DNA from: CAZPMT01 sp964587655
GTDB lineage: Bacteria > Hydrogenedentota > Hydrogenedentia > Hydrogenedentales > SLHB01
Reading direction: 5' to 3'
NCBI GenBank assembly: GCA_964587655.1
Contig: CAZPMT010000010.1
Coordinates: 1 to 64,000, forward strand
Length of the DNA stretch: 64,000 bases
In this document: piece after piece, positions 61,541-64,000 of the stretch
How the letters are laid out: each line of letters begins with the position of its first letter
Position numbering within the stretch: position 1 is the stretch's first letter
Made by a program: the position numbers and the translations under genes
The notes under the pieces: model-generated
Told to the model about the DNA's origin: nothing
Seen by the model: the letters and a program-made list of their open reading frames with translations, nothing else
The model's database searches: none

Positions 61541-63576
61541 GACGGTTGCCCCCCCGCCGCCATAGCTTCGAACTGCTCCTCGGTAAGGATGGTTACGTTG
61601 AGCTTGCGCGCCTTCTCGATCTTCGAGCCGGGGCTTTCGCCCGCCAGCACGTAGTCGGTCTTTGCGCTCACACTCGATGAGGCGCGCCCCCCAAGCTGCT
61701 TGATCCGGTCTTGGATGGTCTCGCGCGAATAGCGGCGCAGGCCGCCCGTCACGACAAAGGTCTTCCCGTCGAACGGACGCGGCCGCCCTTCGGTGCTCGA
61801 TGCCTCCTCGCGAAGTGTAAGACCGGCGGCACGCAGTTCATTGATTAGCTGTCTGTTCTCGTCGGTGCTGAAGAAGTCGCAAATACTCGCGGCCACGACT
61901 TCCCCGATGTCCTGGATCTCGGTAAGCTCCTCAACCGGGGCTCGCATCAGCGCGTCGATGTCGCCGTAGTGCGCGGCGAGGATCTCCGCGGTATGTGTCC
62001 CGACGTGGCGTATGCCCAAGGCGTTCAGCACACGGCTCAGCGGCCGCGCTTTACTGCCTTCGATAGCCGCGACGAGGTTCGCAGCGGACTTATCGCCCAT
62101 GCGTTCGAGTTGCGAAAGCGTCTGTGCATCGAGTTTGTACAGATCGGCGAAGCCGCGCACGAGCCCGCCATCTACAAGCTGCTCGATCACCGCGGGTCCC
62201 ATGCCTTCAATGTCCATGGCGGAGCGGCTGGCGAAATACTCGATGCGCCCTTTCAGTTGCGCCGGACAGCCGGCGTTGAGGCATCGCAGAAAAACGCCTT
62301 CCGGGTCCTTGTGCACTTCTCCATTGCAGACCGGACAGGTGGGCGGTGTCCGAAAAGGTCTCGCGTGAGCGGGCCGCTCTTCCGGAATGAAACGGATGAC
62401 TTGCGGGATGATCTCGCCGGCCTTCTGCAACTCGACGGTGTCGCCGACGCGAAGATCCTTTCGCGCGAGATCCTCGAAATTGTAGAGACTGGCGCGCTTG
62501 ACAACGGTGCCGGCGATGGGTACCGGCTCCATCTCGGCAACGGGCGTCAACGTGCCCGATTTGCCCACTTGCACGGTGATGGCAAGGAGCTTCGTCCGCG
62601 CCACCTGCGCCGGAAACTTATATGCGATTACCCATCGCGGCGACTTCGACGTAGCCCCGAGCCTGCGCCGATGCTCCGCGGAATCGACCTTGATGACCAT
62701 GCCGTCTATCTCATAATCGAGGCCGCGTCGCTGCGTCTCCCATTCGTTGCACGCTGCAACAACGTCGTCTATCGTTGCGCACCGCCTGCGGTTCTTGTTC
62801 ACGGGCAGGCCGTATCGTTCGAGCGCGTTCAGCGTTTCCCAGTGGGACGTCAAGTCCGTCCCCGGCAGCGGGGCGACGTCATAGAGCGCCACATCAAGCC
62901 GGCGTCTGGCGACCTGTTTCGGATCGAGCAGTTTCAGCGTGCCTGCAGTGGCGTTTCGCGGATTCGCCAGAGGCGCTTCCCCCGCCTCTTCACGTAGTAC
63001 GTTCAACCGTTTGAGTTCCGCGTGGCGCATAAAGACTTCGCCGCGCGCTTCGATAAGCGGCGGCGGATCGCCTTTCAGACGCAGCGGCAGTGCGCGTATC
63101 GTGCGCACGTTTTCGGTTACGTTGTCGCCGCGCTCGCCATCGCCCCGCGTGGCGCCGCGCACCAAGATGCCGTTCTCGTATCGCAGCGATATTGCCACGC
63201 CATCGATCTTCAATTCGACGACGTAGGACGGCTCCTCCCCCACTCCCAGCCCCTTCCGAACGCGTTCGTCGAACTCGCGGATCTCATCTTCCGAATAGCT
63301 GTTATCGATCGAAAGCATTGGGACTTCATGCTCGACCGTCTCGAATCCGGGAAGCGGCGCGCCTCCGACGCGACGCGTCGGCGAGTCCGGCGCCGCCAGC
63401 GAAGGATACTGCGCCTCGAGATCCTGCAACTCGCGCATGAGAGCATCGAAAGCAATATCGGAGATCTCCGGCGCAGCCTCGACGTAGTACAAGTAGCTGT
63501 GCCGGTCGACTTCCGTGCGCAGTTCCTCGCATCGCTTGCGCGCGCTCGCAGGGACATCTTCTCGCTTTCCGCTCAT
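61537..63576 (-). CDS. ligA: NAD-dependent DNA ligase
   Basis: 679 aa from ATG 63576. Adenylation Lys in YVVELKIDGVAISLRYENG (KxDG), VFMRHAELKRLN, LANPRNATAGTLKLLDPK and YEIDGMVIKVD. The OB fold has VGKSGTLTPVAEMEPVPIAG, the zinc finger CPVC...CLNAGC, helix-hairpin-helix repeats follow, and a C-terminal BRCT domain has KTFVVTGGLRRYSRETIQ and AKTDYVLAGESPGSKIEKA. The long open frame upstream runs through a repeat and is not part of the protein. A TATAAT lies so close to the ATG that the message may be leaderless. Confidence 0.96.
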   Translation of the reverse strand: MSGKREDVPASARKRCEELRTEVDRHSYLYYVEAAPEISDIAFDALMRELQDLEAQYPSLAAPDSPTRRVGGAPLPGFETVEHEVPMLSIDNSYSEDEIREFDERVRKGLGVGEEPSYVVELKIDGVAISLRYENGILVRGATRGDGERGDNVTENVRTIRALPLRLKGDPPPLIEARGEVFMRHAELKRLNVLREEAGEAPLANPRNATAGTLKLLDPKQVARRRLDVALYDVAPLPGTDLTSHWETLNALERYGLPVNKNRRRCATIDDVVAACNEWETQRRGLDYEIDGMVIKVDSAEHRRRLGATSKSPRWVIAYKFPAQVARTKLLAITVQVGKSGTLTPVAEMEPVPIAGTVVKRASLYNFEDLARKDLRVGDTVELQKAGEIIPQVIRFIPEERPAHARPFRTPPTCPVCNGEVHKDPEGVFLRCLNAGCPAQLKGRIEYFASRSAMDIEGMGPAVIEQLVDGGLVRGFADLYKLDAQTLSQLERMGDKSAANLVAAIEGSKARPLSRVLNALGIRHVGTHTAEILAAHYGDIDALMRAPVEELTEIQDIGEVVAASICDFFSTDENRQLINELRAAGLTLREEASSTEGRPRPFDGKTFVVTGGLRRYSRETIQDRIKQLGGRASSSVSAKTDYVLAGESPGSKIEKARKLNVTILTEEQFEAMAAGGQPS

Positions 63577-63582
63577 GGCCGG

Positions 63583-63588
63583 ATTATA
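63583..63588 (-). promoter_or_regulatory. -10 box directly upstream of ligA
   Basis: TATAAT read leftward, six bases before the ATG at 63576. A start site seven bases past the -10 would fall on the A of the ATG, and no Shine-Dalgarno is present. Confidence 0.5.
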
Positions 63589-63626
63589 TATGATCCCGAT
63601 GCCGGCAAGCACGACCCGGGAACTCT

Positions 63627-63695
63627 GAGAGCCTGCAAAGAAATGCCGTCGCAATACGCCCGTTTCCTCAGCGAGCCCGGAACGGGGCGTCATTC
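63627..63695. repeat. Dispersed 69-bp repeat, copy B
   Basis: Gap-free match to 14539-14607. It shares AAGAAATGCCGTC, TACGCC and GCGTCATT blocks. Here it runs directly into a separate inverted repeat at 63689. Confidence 0.6.
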
Positions 63696-63778
63696 CCGCG
63701 AAGGCGGAAATCCAGTCACGCGCGCGGAGGTTGCGGGGCGGCGTGCATGCTCTGGATTCCCGCCTTCGCGGGAATGAC
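63689..63778. repeat. 27-bp inverted repeat pair (REP-like)
   Basis: Arms 63689-63715 and 63752-63778 are inverse copies with one mismatch. The core is ATTCCCGCGAAGGCGG. This 'CCCGCGAAGGCGGG' type of palindrome is widespread in bacterial intergenic DNA. It explains the artificial FPRRRESR-type reading through this region. Confidence 0.8.
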
Positions 63779-64000
63779 GCGATTATAATGTTGTTTCCTT
63801 GCGGGCATCTTTGCCGCGAACCGCGCACTTGACTTACCCTCCCGTCTTGCTCGACAGTTGATGTGTTCGGCTATCGGCAGGGTATATTGGCAGAGAAGAA
63901 TCGAAACAGCACTGGAGACATGCGACTCGGCGCGCCGCACGGGAAATGACATTCAAGACCACCCGGAGAACGGGTGGAATGAGGAAGGCCCCATAAAGGG
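63779..64000. other. Right-edge intergenic region
   Basis: No supported gene. It contains a strong hairpin CCACCC-GGAGAAC-GGGTGG (about 63961-63979) followed by GAATGAGGAAGGCCCCATAA. The hairpin plus GAGGAA resembles the P3/CR-I part of bacterial RNase P RNA, but the window ends before this can be judged. Confidence 0.3.

Noticed and set aside
63577..63828. N-terminal extension of LigA
   Set aside because: The extra 84 codons translate the FPRRRESR-type inverted repeat; LigA family starts match ATG 63576.

Overview
The window looks like a chromosomal segment (often a metagenome-assembled genome) of a GC-rich, Gram-negative-type bacterium of the Planctomycetota/Hydrogenedentota kind. The reasons are several Tat-exported Gfo/Idh/MocA oxidoreductases, a DUF1080 protein, a ThuA-domain protein, a HEAT-repeat/discoidin protein, a secreted glycoside hydrolase with a carbohydrate-binding-like region, Gly-Glu repeat linkers, an Mla-type lipid transport operon and many small palindromic repeats. 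Phylum assignment is inference from gene content; no rRNA, tRNA or CRISPR was seen.

Layout. 1-7.6 kb is accessory: a nucleoside-deoxyribosyltransferase-like/uridine-kinase fusion, a broken hicBA module, an intact MNT-HEPN pair, and a second MNT gene with a truncated HEPN remnant. 4.3-19.6 kb holds five Tat-exported Gfo/Idh/MocA proteins mixed with ThuA, ankyrin, HEAT/discoidin, DUF1080 and a secreted sugar-isomerase-type TIM barrel. I read this as an exported sugar oxidation/cleavage cluster. 19.6-23.2 kb is a seven-haem cytochrome c, a cytochrome b membrane subunit and a discoidin-like protein. 23.4-27.7 kb has an Agl23-like membrane glycosyltransferase, ApbE, a truncated ABC-2 permease and an HD protein. 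28-31.4 kb is a leftward four-gene operon: a small Cys-containing protein, a zinc alcohol dehydrogenase, a C69/secernin-type peptidase and a second MDR dehydrogenase. Next come an intact MntA-HepT pair, fused isobutyryl-CoA mutase IcmF, a cytoplasmic Gfo/Idh protein and a large secreted glycoside hydrolase.

40.4-51.4 kb is a dense housekeeping block: nnrD, thiL, nadX, rplU, rpmA, obgE, proB, proA, nadD, yqeK, a methyltransferase, a phosphodiester glycosidase lipoprotein and a convergent nnrE. 51.4-63.6 kb runs leftward: DUF4139 protein, acyl-CoA dehydrogenase, acyl-CoA ligase, a frameshifted alanine dehydrogenase, then ligA-mlaE-mlaF-mlaD-lipoprotein as one overlapping transcription unit.

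The most distinctive signals are: (i) a palindromic repeat inserted in the same reading frame inside two unrelated genes, in one case ahead of a Tat signal; (ii) toxin-antitoxin modules in several states of decay, two of them abutting palindromic elements; (iii) the exported oxidoreductase cluster directly followed by a multihaem electron-transfer pair; (iv) a two-base slip in a GC dinucleotide run that breaks alanine dehydrogenase.
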